DNA from: CAYQJL01 sp964573295 | GTDB lineage: Bacteria > Eisenbacteria > RBG-16-71-46 > CAIMUX01 > WJJG01 | Direction of reading: 5' to 3' | Assembly: GCA_964573295.1 (NCBI GenBank) | Contig: CAZNJE010000005.1 | Coordinates: 81,865 to 145,864 of the forward strand | DNA: 64,000 nucleotides | In this document: piece after piece, positions 1 to 10,170 of the stretch | Layout of the letters: each line of letters begins with the position of its first letter | Position numbering within the stretch: the first letter of the stretch is position 1 | Made by a program: the position numbers and the translations under genes | The notes under the pieces: model-generated | Seen by the model: the letters and a program-made list of their open reading frames with translations, nothing else | What the model was told of the DNA's origin: nothing | The model's database searches: none

Positions 1-133
1 GTTCCTTGGTCCAATCGGCCGCGGTCAGCTTCGGTGTGAAGACCGACCACGCGTAGATCGCACCCAAGCACAGCTGAATGAGAATCGCACCCACGACCAC
101 CAGCCAACGATTCCCAACCTTTTGGTTTTCCAT
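1..133 (-). CDS. OFA-family MFS transporter, N-terminal 44 residues (runs off the window edge)
   Basis: An open frame starts at ATG (133-131) with a GAGGGG ribosome site about 7 nt upstream and continues off the left edge. The residues MENQKVGNRW then a hydrophobic helix with GAILIQLCLGAIYAWSVF are characteristic of the first transmembrane helix of the oxalate/formate antiporter (OFA) branch of the major facilitator superfamily. It follows acs on the same strand after a 138-nt gap, so it may move acetate or a related small carboxylate that Acs activates; the substrate is inference. Only the N-terminus is visible, so the family call rests on this helix alone. Confidence 0.75.
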   Translation of the reverse strand, partial: MENQKVGNRWLVVVGAILIQLCLGAIYAWSVFTPKLTAADWTKE

Positions 134-192
134 GACAGCTCCCCCTCACTCGCTCTTGGCCAGGCGCCACCGGGCCTGGCCGCTCATGGGAA

Positions 193-227
193 AGGGGAAG
201 GACCCTGTGTTCCCGGGCCCTTCCCCT
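193..227 (-). terminator. Hairpin between acs and the OFA transporter
   Basis: Positions 193-205 and 215-227 form a 13-bp stem with one mismatch around a 9-nt loop. It lies between the acs stop and the transporter start. On the minus strand it is followed by a pyrimidine-rich run rather than a clean T tract, so it could be a leaky terminator, a processing/stability hairpin, or neither. Confidence 0.35.
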
Positions 228-271
228 GTTCGTTCACGCGCGGATCATTGCAGGGCCAGCCACCGCGGCCG

Positions 272-2215
<1,944 letters not shown>

Positions 2216-2707
2216 CGTTTCTCTGCCTCCCCACAATCTACAGGTTCATAGCTCGACGTCCGCCCCCCTGGCGGACCCGCAGCCGTTCTGTCATCTCGGC
2301 GGCCCGCACAGCACCCGCTCCGGGCACACCGATACCGGGAACCCGTATCTCGACGCATAGGACCGGTTGGGAGCGCCGGACCTCAGTTCGTCCGGCTGGC
2401 GACAGAACGGAACACAACATCCGAGCACCCCTCCGTCGGGGACGCCCAGAAAACATACAAGGGGGGAGAATAGCCGAGCCCCCCAGCCGGGTCAATGTTG
2501 CTTTCGTGTGAGGACGCCCGCACGCCGGAGCCGCCCGAGAGCGGGGAGAACGTCCCACGAGCCCGTTCGGATTAGGTTTTCTTATCTAGGGTATCTCGGA
2601 GCCCCCGGGAGCATCGCGGCGGATCGGAGCTCCCCTGCGGTCCGAGGCCCCCGGAGCACCCCGGCGGACCCGAGCCCCCGGGCGCGCCCGGACCCTTCGC
2701 CGGCCGG
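2216..2707. other. Noncoding interval upstream of acs
   Basis: About 490 nt separates acs from the next minus-strand gene. Open frames here have GC-driven composition and no family resemblance. An AT-richer patch at about 2573-2600 is the only likely place for a promoter reading toward acs, but I see no convincing -35/-10 pair. The stretch 2600-2700 is a run of ccccgg-type low-complexity sequence. Confidence 0.5.
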
Positions 2708-3535
2708 TCAGGCGGCCCGCTCCGGCTTGACGAGAACCAGAACGGCCACGTCGGCCGTATACATCTTCGTCTTCCGGCGGAAGCGCTCGGGCGGGAGCGG
2801 GCGGATCAGCAAGGGGGCCAGCAGCGGCGCCAGCGGCTGGAAGAAGAGTCGGCGCACGTACCAGGGGATGTGGGGGTTGCCGAAGACTAGATTGTGCGCG
2901 TTCAGCCAGGGTTCGCCGAAGGTGTCGAGGGACTCGAGCACCAGGCCGCTCGGCTCGATGAGGCGCTCGTTCAGGTTCTCCATCGAGTAGTAGCGCATGT
3001 AGAAGGAGTCCTCGCTCTCGGTGCCGGAAACGTAGACGCTGCGCCGGTGGTAGCGCGGCTCGTCCCGCCAGGGATCGAACGGCACCGAGATGACGAGCCG
3101 CCCGCCCGGAGCGAGCACTCGCACCAGCTCATCGACGACCGGACCCTCATCCAGGATGTGTTCGAGGACGCTGATCACCGAGATCCGTGTGAACGAGGCA
3201 TCCGGGTACTCCAGGTCGGCCGCATCCGCGACCCGAAACTCCAGCTTGCCCGCCTGGCGAAGGGCTTCAGCCGCCGGGACCTTGCGGGTCATGGCCAGCT
3301 GCTTCTCCCGGAAGTCGGGCTCCGGATCCACGGCATGCACCGTGCAGCCGTATCGCAGGGCGAGAATCTGCGGCAGGGGAGCATAGCGGCTTCCCACGTC
3401 CAGGAGCACGTCGGACGGGCGCAGTTGGAGGCGCGAGATGACCTCCGGATACTCGACACAGCGTGCGTAGGGTAGGCCTCGTGAGAAGGCCACCGGCCCT
3501 AGCTTCGACAGATAGCGATAGTAGTCCGCCTTCAT
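2708..3535 (-). CDS. Class I SAM-dependent methyltransferase
   Basis: A 275-residue protein with the Rossmann-type methyltransferase core: motif I DVLLDVGSRYAPLP (around residues 39-52), an acidic end of the second strand (VHAVDPEPD), the motif ADLEYPDASF before ISVLEHI, and VLAPGGRLVISVPFDP typical of motif III. The third glycine of the usual GxGxG loop is replaced (VGSRYAP). The substrate cannot be read from the sequence. An AGGAGAG ribosome site precedes ATG at 3535. It is transcribed divergently from pnp; the 362-nt gap carries a C-rich repeat that is G-quadruplex-like on this gene's strand. Confidence 0.85.
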   Translation of the reverse strand: MKADYYRYLSKLGPVAFSRGLPYARCVEYPEVISRLQLRPSDVLLDVGSRYAPLPQILALRYGCTVHAVDPEPDFREKQLAMTRKVPAAEALRQAGKLEFRVADAADLEYPDASFTRISVISVLEHILDEGPVVDELVRVLAPGGRLVISVPFDPWRDEPRYHRRSVYVSGTESEDSFYMRYYSMENLNERLIEPSGLVLESLDTFGEPWLNAHNLVFGNPHIPWYVRRLFFQPLAPLLAPLLIRPLPPERFRRKTKMYTADVAVLVLVKPERAA

Positions 3536-3897
3536 GCACCCTCTCTCCTGAGAAGACGTATCAGCCTACCGTTCGAGGTCACGGGGCGCAAGCCCCACGC
3601 TGCGCTGCGCTGCCCTGCCCTGCCCTGCCCTGCTCTACCCTTCCGGGCCGGGCCTCACCGCGCAAAACGCGGAGCCGGTCGGCCGGGCCGCTCGCGGGCA
3701 GACCATCGTCCGCCCGAACGTCATGGATCTTGCGACCGCGACATCGGCCTGGGTAAGCTGGGCTCTGTCTCGCAGGGGCCCCTGCTTCGATCCGCGGCGT
3801 GGTTCGGCAGGGGTGAGTAGAATGCCTGCTCGAGACGGGACGCGAGCAGTGAGCCCGCACCGACCAAACCAAACAGGACGAGAGGAGCCCGAGGCGG
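3536..3897. other. Divergent intergenic region, methyltransferase / pnp
   Basis: This 362-nt region should hold promoters for both flanking genes. Apart from the CCCTG repeat listed separately I see no clear promoter. No rpsO, the usual neighbour upstream of pnp, is present; pnp stands alone here. Confidence 0.5.
3601..3632 (-). repeat. Pentanucleotide repeat with G-quadruplex potential
   Basis: Two tgcgc units are followed by four tgccc units. On the minus strand this gives four GGG tracts (3628-3630, 3623-3625, 3618-3620, 3613-3615) separated by the dinucleotide CA, which is an ideal short-loop G-quadruplex pattern. It lies in the likely leader of the methyltransferase gene. Confidence 0.7.
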
Positions 3898-6057
3898 ATG
3901 AGCATCGAGAGACATCGTTGGGAGCATGTCCACCGCGTACAGGAGAAGACGCTCCGATTCGAGACCGGACGCATCGCCCCGCAAGCCGATGGAGCGGTGT
4001 GGATCGAACTGGGTGGCACCGTGTTGCTCGTCACGGCGGTGAGCCAGCCCGAGCCAACCGCCCGACTGGATTTCTTCCCGCTCACGGTCGAGTACCGCGA
4101 GCGTCTGGCCGGTGCGGGCCGGATCCCCGGCAACTTCCTGCGCCGCGAGACGCGGCCGGGCAATCACGAGATCCTGACGTCGCGGTTGATCGACCGCAGC
4201 ATCCGCCCCTTCTTCCCCAAAACCTACCGCTGCGAGACCCAGGTTCTTGCCAGTGTCATGAGCTATGAAGCCGGTGCTGACACCGCGCCGCTGGGCATCA
4301 CCGGGGCGTCGATCGCCCTGGCCCTGTCGAACATTCCGTGGGCCGGGCCGGTGGCCGGCGTGCGGGTCGCCCGCGTGGCGGGCGAGTACGTTGCGATGCC
4401 AACCGGGCCCGAGCGCGATGAGGCCGATCTGGATCTGGTGGTGACGGTCGGCCGCGCCGGGCTGGTCATGGTCGAGGGTGCCGCCGACGAAGTGCCCGAG
4501 GAGATGTTGCTGGCGGCGTTCGAGACCGCCGCCGGTGCGGCCGAGCCGCTTCTGGCGCTCCAGGAGCGCATGCGGGTCGAGGCCGGCCGGCCCAAGCGTA
4601 CGGTGAGCGAAGCGCCGGCGCACGAGGCGCTCGAGCGCGCCGCCGCGGAGGCCGTCGCCGCCGGCATGGACGAGGTGTATGCCGCCGGGGGCAAGTTCGA
4701 GCGACGCGACCGGATCAAGGCCTTGAGGGCCCAGGTGGTGGAACGGCTCAAAGCGCTCCTCGATCAGCCACCAGCCGGCGCCGGCGACGGCGATGCCACC
4801 CCGACGGTGACCGCCCCGGACGATTCCCTGCTGGCGGAGCTGGCCGAGACGGCCGTTCGAACCGAGATCCGCCGGCGGGCCAAGGAGGGACAGCGCCTCG
4901 ACCGCCGAGCAAGTGCGAAGGTGCGTCCGATCAGCGCCGAGGTCGCCCTTCTGCCGGGAGCGCACGGCTCGGCGCTCTTCACGCGCGGCGAAACCCAGGC
5001 GCTCGTGACCTGCACGCTGGGGGCCGGGGAATCCGAACAACTCGTCGAGGACCTCGATGGCGTGCACAAAGAGGGCTTTCTCCTGCACTACAATTTCCCG
5101 CCATACTCGGTCGGTGAGGCGCGGCCGCTGCGCGGACCGGGCCGCCGTGAGGTAGGCCACGGCTGGTTGGCCCGGCGGTCCCTGTTGCCCGTGCTGCCGC
5201 GGCCGGAGGACTATCCCTACACGATCCGGGTGGATTCGGAGATCACCGCGTCGAACGGGTCCTCTTCGATGGCGACCGTCTGCGGCGCGACCCTGGCGAT
5301 GATGGATGCCGGTGTACCTCTCAAGCGGCCAGTGGCGGGGGTTGCCATGGGTCTGATCGCCGAGGGCGATGGGTTTGCGATCCTGACCGACATCTTGGGC
5401 GACGAGGACCATCTTGGGGACATGGACTTCAAGGTGGCGGGCACGGAGGTCGGTGTCACGGCCGTGCAGCTGGACAACAAGATCGGCAGCCTCCCGGCCG
5501 AGGTGCTGGCGAGCGCCATGGAACAAGCCCGCGATGCGCGCCTACACATCCTCGAGGCGATGGGGGGCGCCTGTCGCACACCTCGCGAGGGAGCACCCGC
5601 GCACGCGCCCAAGGTGCTGACCCTGCGCATCCGCGAGAACCGCATCCGCGACCTGATCGGGCCGGGCGGACGCAACATCCAGGGCATCCAGCGGGACACC
5701 GAGGTCAAAATCGACGTGGGGCAGGACGGTCGCTTGCGCATCTACGCCGTGCCCGGCGCGAAGCTGCAAGAGGCCCTGGAGCGGATCGAGTTCTTGACGG
5801 GCGAGCCGCGCGTCGAGGCCGTCTACGAAAGACGCGTCACCGCGGTGACCGGATTCGGGTGCTTCGTGGAACTCTTCCACGGGATCGAGGGCTTGGTGCA
5901 CATCTCCGAGCTCGACGACGGGCCGGTGAGCGATCCCGGACAGATCGCGGTGGTAGGGGAGACCATGAAGGTCAAGGTCCTGGGGACGACGCCGGACGGG
6001 AAGATCCGTCTGTCGCGGCGGGCGGCGATCGGCGCGACGGTCAGCGGCAACGAGTGA
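3898..6057 (+). CDS. pnp: Polynucleotide phosphorylase
   Basis: Phosphorolytic 3'-5' exoribonuclease that degrades mRNA and can add heteropolymeric tails; trimeric and part of the RNA-decay machinery. The 719 residues follow the family order: RNase PH domain 1, helical linker, RNase PH domain 2, KH, then S1. The active-site stretch EDHLGDMDFK is present with the metal/catalytic residues D504, D510 and K512. The KH loop reads LIGPGGRNIQ, and the S1 part contains VTAVTGFGCFVEL. FFPKTYRCETQV and RGPGRREVGHG are family landmarks. ATG at 3898 is preceded by GAGGAG. The final segment is slightly short for an S1 tail and lacks the usual acidic extension. Confidence 0.97.
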   Translation: MSIERHRWEHVHRVQEKTLRFETGRIAPQADGAVWIELGGTVLLVTAVSQPEPTARLDFFPLTVEYRERLAGAGRIPGNFLRRETRPGNHEILTSRLIDRSIRPFFPKTYRCETQVLASVMSYEAGADTAPLGITGASIALALSNIPWAGPVAGVRVARVAGEYVAMPTGPERDEADLDLVVTVGRAGLVMVEGAADEVPEEMLLAAFETAAGAAEPLLALQERMRVEAGRPKRTVSEAPAHEALERAAAEAVAAGMDEVYAAGGKFERRDRIKALRAQVVERLKALLDQPPAGAGDGDATPTVTAPDDSLLAELAETAVRTEIRRRAKEGQRLDRRASAKVRPISAEVALLPGAHGSALFTRGETQALVTCTLGAGESEQLVEDLDGVHKEGFLLHYNFPPYSVGEARPLRGPGRREVGHGWLARRSLLPVLPRPEDYPYTIRVDSEITASNGSSSMATVCGATLAMMDAGVPLKRPVAGVAMGLIAEGDGFAILTDILGDEDHLGDMDFKVAGTEVGVTAVQLDNKIGSLPAEVLASAMEQARDARLHILEAMGGACRTPREGAPAHAPKVLTLRIRENRIRDLIGPGGRNIQGIQRDTEVKIDVGQDGRLRIYAVPGAKLQEALERIEFLTGEPRVEAVYERRVTAVTGFGCFVELFHGIEGLVHISELDDGPVSDPGQIAVVGETMKVKVLGTTPDGKIRLSRRAAIGATVSGNE

Positions 6058-6100
6058 TCAGAGGCGGCGATGGGCTAGAACGCCGGGCAGCCCAGGTGTC

Positions 6101-6598
6101 CTAGCGTCGCACGTTCCACATCAGGATGCGGCCACGGTCCAAGCGTTCGAGTTCGGCGGCCGCCTTGCCCGAAATCGCGGTGAACTCGCTCGACAGCACG
6201 CCCTCCGCGCTAACGATGGCCGCGTCACCCTGGCCCAGGCGCTTGGCCAGACCCGGGGATACCTCCAGGAACGTGATCAGCCCGTCGGGCAGGACGAAGT
6301 AGAACCGCTTCGGCCCGCCCTCACGCTCGAGCAGACTCTCCTCGCGGAGCAGCGAATGGACCCGGTGTCGGGATCCGTCCGTCGCCTTCTCCTCGATCAC
6401 GGCCTGATTGCGCTCCCGGTCGGCCTCGCGCTTGCGCATCTGCTCGGCCTGGCGCTGGGCCTCGCGTTCCTTCCGCTGCTCGGCGAGACCGTCCTGGCCG
6501 AGTTCCTTCCGCGTCACACGTTGCTTGTGCTTGGCCTGGCGGGCCTGCTTCTCCGATATCAGGCCCGCCTCGCGGAGTGCCTTCTGCAGATCGCTCAT
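6101..6598 (-). CDS. DUF2058-family protein (YaiL-like)
   Basis: A 165-residue cytosolic protein. The N-terminus SDLQKALREAGLISEKQARQ followed by a strongly basic, charged helix (about residues 20-75, rich in K, R, E and Q, likely coiled coil) and the C-terminal FLEVSPGLAKRLGQGDAAIV match DUF2058, an uncharacterised family often annotated as nucleic-acid associated. The start ATG overlaps the stop of the upstream secreted-protein gene in an ATGA, so translation is probably coupled. It is convergent with pnp (43-nt gap), which makes an RNA-related role attractive but unproven. Confidence 0.8.
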   Translation of the reverse strand: MSDLQKALREAGLISEKQARQAKHKQRVTRKELGQDGLAEQRKEREAQRQAEQMRKREADRERNQAVIEEKATDGSRHRVHSLLREESLLEREGGPKRFYFVLPDGLITFLEVSPGLAKRLGQGDAAIVSAEGVLSSEFTAISGKAAAELERLDRGRILMWNVRR

Positions 6599-7488
6599 TC
6601 GGTGACCGTCCGGTACAGCGCCCTGATCTGCCCCCAGGACGTTTCCTGGGTCGGCACGTAGATGTCACAGGGGTTGGGATCACACTGCATGTCGAACCCG
6701 AACCACAGCCCGCCCAGCGACTGGCAGTCGGCTTCCTCGACGATCGAGCAGTTGAAACCCACGCAACACACCCGCTCGAGTGGACCGAGGTTGATCGTGG
6801 GATTCATGCCGGTCAGATTGAAGCCCCAGCCCGGATAGGGCCGTAGGGCCTCGACCGGATCGTCGCTTCCGTTGGGATAGAAATAGACCTTGCCGTGCTG
6901 GGGGTACGGCCCCAACCATGCGCGTCCGTTGCCGGCGTTGGTGCGGGCCGCCATCCAGACGAGCGGGACGACATGGCTCGTCCTGGGTGGATCGAACTCG
7001 AGCCGGATGCCGGTGATGTTGCCCGGCCAGTTCACATGCGGGTAGGCGTAGCGGGCGTCGTGGCCCCAGTCGAAGAGCTCCATCTGGCCTTCGAGGAAGA
7101 GCGTCCCGAACTCCACGATGTGCAGATCGACGCAGGTGGTGTCGGGGAAAACCGCGCAGACCCAGAATACGCCGGTCTCGCCGAAGAACGCGGGATTCTC
7201 GCTCTGCAGGGTCGGGACCAGCTCGTCGCCGTAGTGGCAGTCCTTGACCAGTCGGTAGTAACCGCAACTGTCCGGCGAGATGCTGGGGCAGCCCGCGGGG
7301 AACTGCTCCATGTAGTAGCTGGGATCGGGATACGAAGGATCGTACACGATCGATGGATCCGAGTGGACCATGAGATAGCCGCCCTCGTTGACCCCCATAT
7401 CAGCAAGCGCCGAGAAGGCAATTGGAGAGAGCGCCACGACTATCGCGAGACACACGGCCACCCGATGCGTGAGGGGTGACGTGAACAT
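6595..7488 (-). CDS. Secreted protein with CDPNPC module and WGxI tail
   Basis: A 297-residue protein of unknown function. The ATG at 7488 has GGAGG 8 nt upstream and begins a signal peptide (MFTSPLTHRVAVCLAIVVAL, cleavage after SALA). The body is Pro/Tyr/Cys rich (PDPSYYMEQFP, CPSISPDSCGYY) and looks like an extracellular beta-rich domain. Near the C-terminus comes a CCVGFNCS...ADCQSLGG.W.G...CDPNPC module, then TSWGQIRALYR followed by four extra residues (TVTE). The same module and tail recur in the protein at 50871-52289, and the tail alone at 34400-35095. An upstream in-frame start is possible but lacks a ribosome site. Its stop overlaps the DUF2058 start. Confidence 0.75.
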   Translation of the reverse strand: MFTSPLTHRVAVCLAIVVALSPIAFSALADMGVNEGGYLMVHSDPSIVYDPSYPDPSYYMEQFPAGCPSISPDSCGYYRLVKDCHYGDELVPTLQSENPAFFGETGVFWVCAVFPDTTCVDLHIVEFGTLFLEGQMELFDWGHDARYAYPHVNWPGNITGIRLEFDPPRTSHVVPLVWMAARTNAGNGRAWLGPYPQHGKVYFYPNGSDDPVEALRPYPGWGFNLTGMNPTINLGPLERVCCVGFNCSIVEEADCQSLGGLWFGFDMQCDPNPCDIYVPTQETSWGQIRALYRTVTE

Positions 7489-7756
7489 CGTAAAACCTCC
7501 GATGTCCGGCAGCGATAGCGGTGATGCAAAGCCCTGTGCACAACCGACCGAAGGCGCCGCTTGTGGTTTGCGTGTGGGCGAGCCTGGGCCACGACGAAGT
7601 GCTGCCGGCATTCTCATCGGCGCGGCCAAAGCTTTGGCTCGTATACTCTAGCAAGTTCATTCTAACGCAACATCTAGGCTGGAGCAACAGAGGAGCAACA
7701 GAGGCGCAACCGAGGGGGCATTCGGGAAGGTGATCGGTTCATCGATCCACTGGACT

Positions 7757-7845
7757 CCTTTTCCCTTGGACCATCTTCCCTGGGACTATCTTTCCTCAGA
7801 CCATCATTGCTCAGACCATCTTGCCTCAGACTCTCTTCCCTTGCC
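7757..7845 (+). repeat. Degenerate tandem repeat, ggaccatcttccct/cagaccatcttgcct type
   Basis: Roughly six imperfect copies of a 13-16-nt unit (variants of cagaccatcttgcct) run through this interval. The copies differ at several positions, and no open frame uses them convincingly. Confidence 0.55.
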
Positions 7846-7927
7846 GCATACCCTTCTCTATTCCTTTCCATTCGAAGATGTTATCCCCTGTTCCCGGTCT
7901 TGGACCAGCTCTGTGCCCTGCCTTTCG

Positions 7928-7998
7928 AGAGCTGCCGACAAGCCTGCCGACAAGCCTGCCGGCAAGCCGCCCGGGAATCTGCCCGGCAAGCCTGTCAT
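7928..7998 (+). repeat. Degenerate 12-nt repeat, gacaagcctgcc type
   Basis: About five imperfect copies of a 12-nt unit (gacaagcctgcc, ggcaagccgccc, ggcaagcctgtc) lie upstream of the transglutaminase-like gene. No function is evident. Confidence 0.6.
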
Positions 7999-8116
7999 GT
8001 TGTAGGTGATTGCGTCTGACGGTACCCTCCGGCCCGATGATCGGATCGGGTGCGAACGGCGCAATGGGGGCACCGATGCCCCCCGGGGTCCGCGAAACGG
8101 GAGGAAATCGATACCG

Positions 8117-10156
8117 ATGGGCGCCAGAGAACACCAAGCGCGAACCCCCGGTCCGCGCCTGCCCTTCTTTCTGTCGATCCTCGTCTTCACCTTGGTTGCA
8201 TCTACGGCCGGTCCCGGCGACGCGCAAGAGATCATGGCCCGAGGCCAAACGCCGGCGGCGCTACGCGAACTCACCGGCCGTGAGATGCCCCCCGAATGGC
8301 GCGATGCCTCGGTCGTGACCCTCTTCGACAGCACGCGGGTGCGGGTGGAACCCACGGGTCTGACGCACCGCCACCACCACCGGTTGGTCAAGGTGATCGA
8401 CGAGACCGGAGCCCGGGATCTCTCCGCGCTGAGGTTCGACTACGATCCGGCCTCGAACCTCATCGAGGTGCGTCGGGTTCGCGTGCACCGGGCAGACGGG
8501 CGCTACGAGGACCTCGATCCGGCCGGCGCCGTCGATGCCTACGCACCTGCCCATTCGATCTACTGGGGCGCCCGGATGAAGGTCATGGGGTTGCCACGCC
8601 TGCGCCCCGGCGACCTGGTCGAGACGGTGACCTACAAGAAGGGCTTTCTGATCGCGTACCTGCTCGCGTTCGAACGAGCCGAGGACCGGGACGAAGACGA
8701 GCGCTACATCCCGCCAATGCGAGGCCACTTCTACGACTCGGTGCTCTTCGGCGAGAGCCGCCCTTTCCGCATCAAACACTACGCGGTGGAGCTGCCACGC
8801 GATAAGCCGCTCCAGTACGCGGTGTACAACGAGGAAGTCTTCGCGGCGCAGGCCTTCACCGACAGCTCGCTGACCTATCGCTGGTGGGCGCAGGATCGGG
8901 ACGCGGTCGCCGTCGAGCCCCGGCAGGCCAGCCGGAGCGATTTCGTAGCCAAAGTGGTCATGGCCACCGTACCCGATTGGCCCGCCAAGTCGCGCTGGTT
9001 CTTCGAGGTCAACGACCCGGTCTTCGCCTGGAACGAACCGATCCAGGCAAAGGTCGACGAGCTGATCCGCGGGCTGGACAGCGACGAGGAGCGTTTCGCG
9101 GCCCTGACACACTGGGTGGCCGACAACATCCGGTACTCGGGGCTCAGCATGGGCGAGGGCGAAGGCTACACGATCCATCCGAGCCGGATGACCTGGGAGG
9201 ACCGCTGCGGGGTCTGCAAGGACATCGCCGGAATGCTCGTGACCTTCCTGCGGGCGGCCGGCTACACCAGCTATCCGGCGATGACGATGGCCGGCGCGCG
9301 GGTCGAACGGGTGCCCGCCGACCAATTCAATCATTGCGTGGTGGCGGTCGAGCAGGAGGACGGCAGTTACGTGATGCTGGATCCTACCTGGGTTGCGCAC
9401 TCCCGCGACCTCTGGTCGAAGGCCGAGGGGGAGCAGCACTACGTGATCGGGTCGCCGGAGGGTGAGGACCTGTGCGCCATTCGCAGCTTCACGGCCGAGG
9501 AAAGTCCCCTGGAGATACGCCTCGATACCCGTGTGGCGGAGAGCGGCGACCTGAGTGGATCGGTGAGTTTCGAGGCCCGGGGTTATCTCGATGGACGGCT
9601 GCGCGGGCAGTTCTTGTTCCGGCCCGCCGCGGAGTGGGACGCCCGTCTCGCGGCGCTGCTCGCGCCGATCGGCCCGGGGCTGACGGTCACGAAGAGCCGC
9701 TACGGCGATGTCGGTGACTACGGCGAACCGATGCGCTGTGAGGCCGAGTTTCGCGTTCCCGGCTATGCGGCGGTGACCGACTCCACGATCGATTTGGGTC
9801 TGCCGGCGCTGCGGCTGCTCGCCGGCAGTGGGGCCTTCGTGCGCCTTCTCGGAGTGGAGGCCGAGGAGGATCGCCGCCATCCGGCCAACTTCTGGGCGCC
9901 GTCGCAGGTCTCGATCGAAGCGAAGCTCGAGCTGCCCGAGCGCTACGTGTTCGCGAAGATGCCGCCGGGTTGTGATCTCGCCTTCGCGGCGGCGGAGTTC
10001 GAGTGCGACGGCCAGGTCTCGGGGCGGACGCTCGAGTGGACGTCACGCCTCGCGCTGACCAAGCGAACGGTCTTGCCCGCCGAATGGGCAGGCGTGGCCG
10101 CCGTGGCGGACACGGTCGATGTGCTGGCCGGTCGAAGATGGTCGGGCAAGCGCTAG
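8117..10156 (+). CDS. Exported DUF3857 / transglutaminase-like protein, catalytic residues intact
   Basis: A 679-residue protein with a signal peptide (PFFLSILVFTLVASTAG). The N-terminal half resembles DUF3857 and the middle is a transglutaminase-like cysteine-protease fold. The triad is complete: Cys367 in RCGVCKDIAGML, His406 in FNHCVVAV and Asp422 in MLDPTW. The last part is a beta-rich C-terminal domain. Such proteins occur in envelope and exopolysaccharide or cell-surface settings, but the substrate is unknown. I placed the start at 8117, where GGGAGGA lies about 11 nt upstream and the signal peptide follows at once; the longer frame from 8006 has no ribosome site. It is followed after 14 nt by a catalytically dead paralogue. 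Confidence 0.85.
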   Translation: MGAREHQARTPGPRLPFFLSILVFTLVASTAGPGDAQEIMARGQTPAALRELTGREMPPEWRDASVVTLFDSTRVRVEPTGLTHRHHHRLVKVIDETGARDLSALRFDYDPASNLIEVRRVRVHRADGRYEDLDPAGAVDAYAPAHSIYWGARMKVMGLPRLRPGDLVETVTYKKGFLIAYLLAFERAEDRDEDERYIPPMRGHFYDSVLFGESRPFRIKHYAVELPRDKPLQYAVYNEEVFAAQAFTDSSLTYRWWAQDRDAVAVEPRQASRSDFVAKVVMATVPDWPAKSRWFFEVNDPVFAWNEPIQAKVDELIRGLDSDEERFAALTHWVADNIRYSGLSMGEGEGYTIHPSRMTWEDRCGVCKDIAGMLVTFLRAAGYTSYPAMTMAGARVERVPADQFNHCVVAVEQEDGSYVMLDPTWVAHSRDLWSKAEGEQHYVIGSPEGEDLCAIRSFTAEESPLEIRLDTRVAESGDLSGSVSFEARGYLDGRLRGQFLFRPAAEWDARLAALLAPIGPGLTVTKSRYGDVGDYGEPMRCEAEFRVPGYAAVTDSTIDLGLPALRLLAGSGAFVRLLGVEAEEDRRHPANFWAPSQVSIEAKLELPERYVFAKMPPGCDLAFAAAEFECDGQVSGRTLEWTSRLALTKRTVLPAEWAGVAAVADTVDVLAGRRWSGKR

Positions 10157-10170
10157 GGAGGCAGACGCGC

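Larger units (their letters stand above)
7489..8116. other. Divergent intergenic region with degenerate repeats
   Basis: About 630 nt without a convincing gene. An AT-richer patch at 7625-7680 is the most promoter-like part, with a possible TTGCGT...TATACG pair on the minus strand at a poor 19-nt spacing. The rest holds two degenerate repeat tracts listed separately. Confidence 0.5.

Noticed and set aside
2238..2558. 106-codon minus-strand frame upstream of acs
   Set aside because: No ribosome site, Arg/Pro-rich noise composition, and it occupies the expected acs promoter region.
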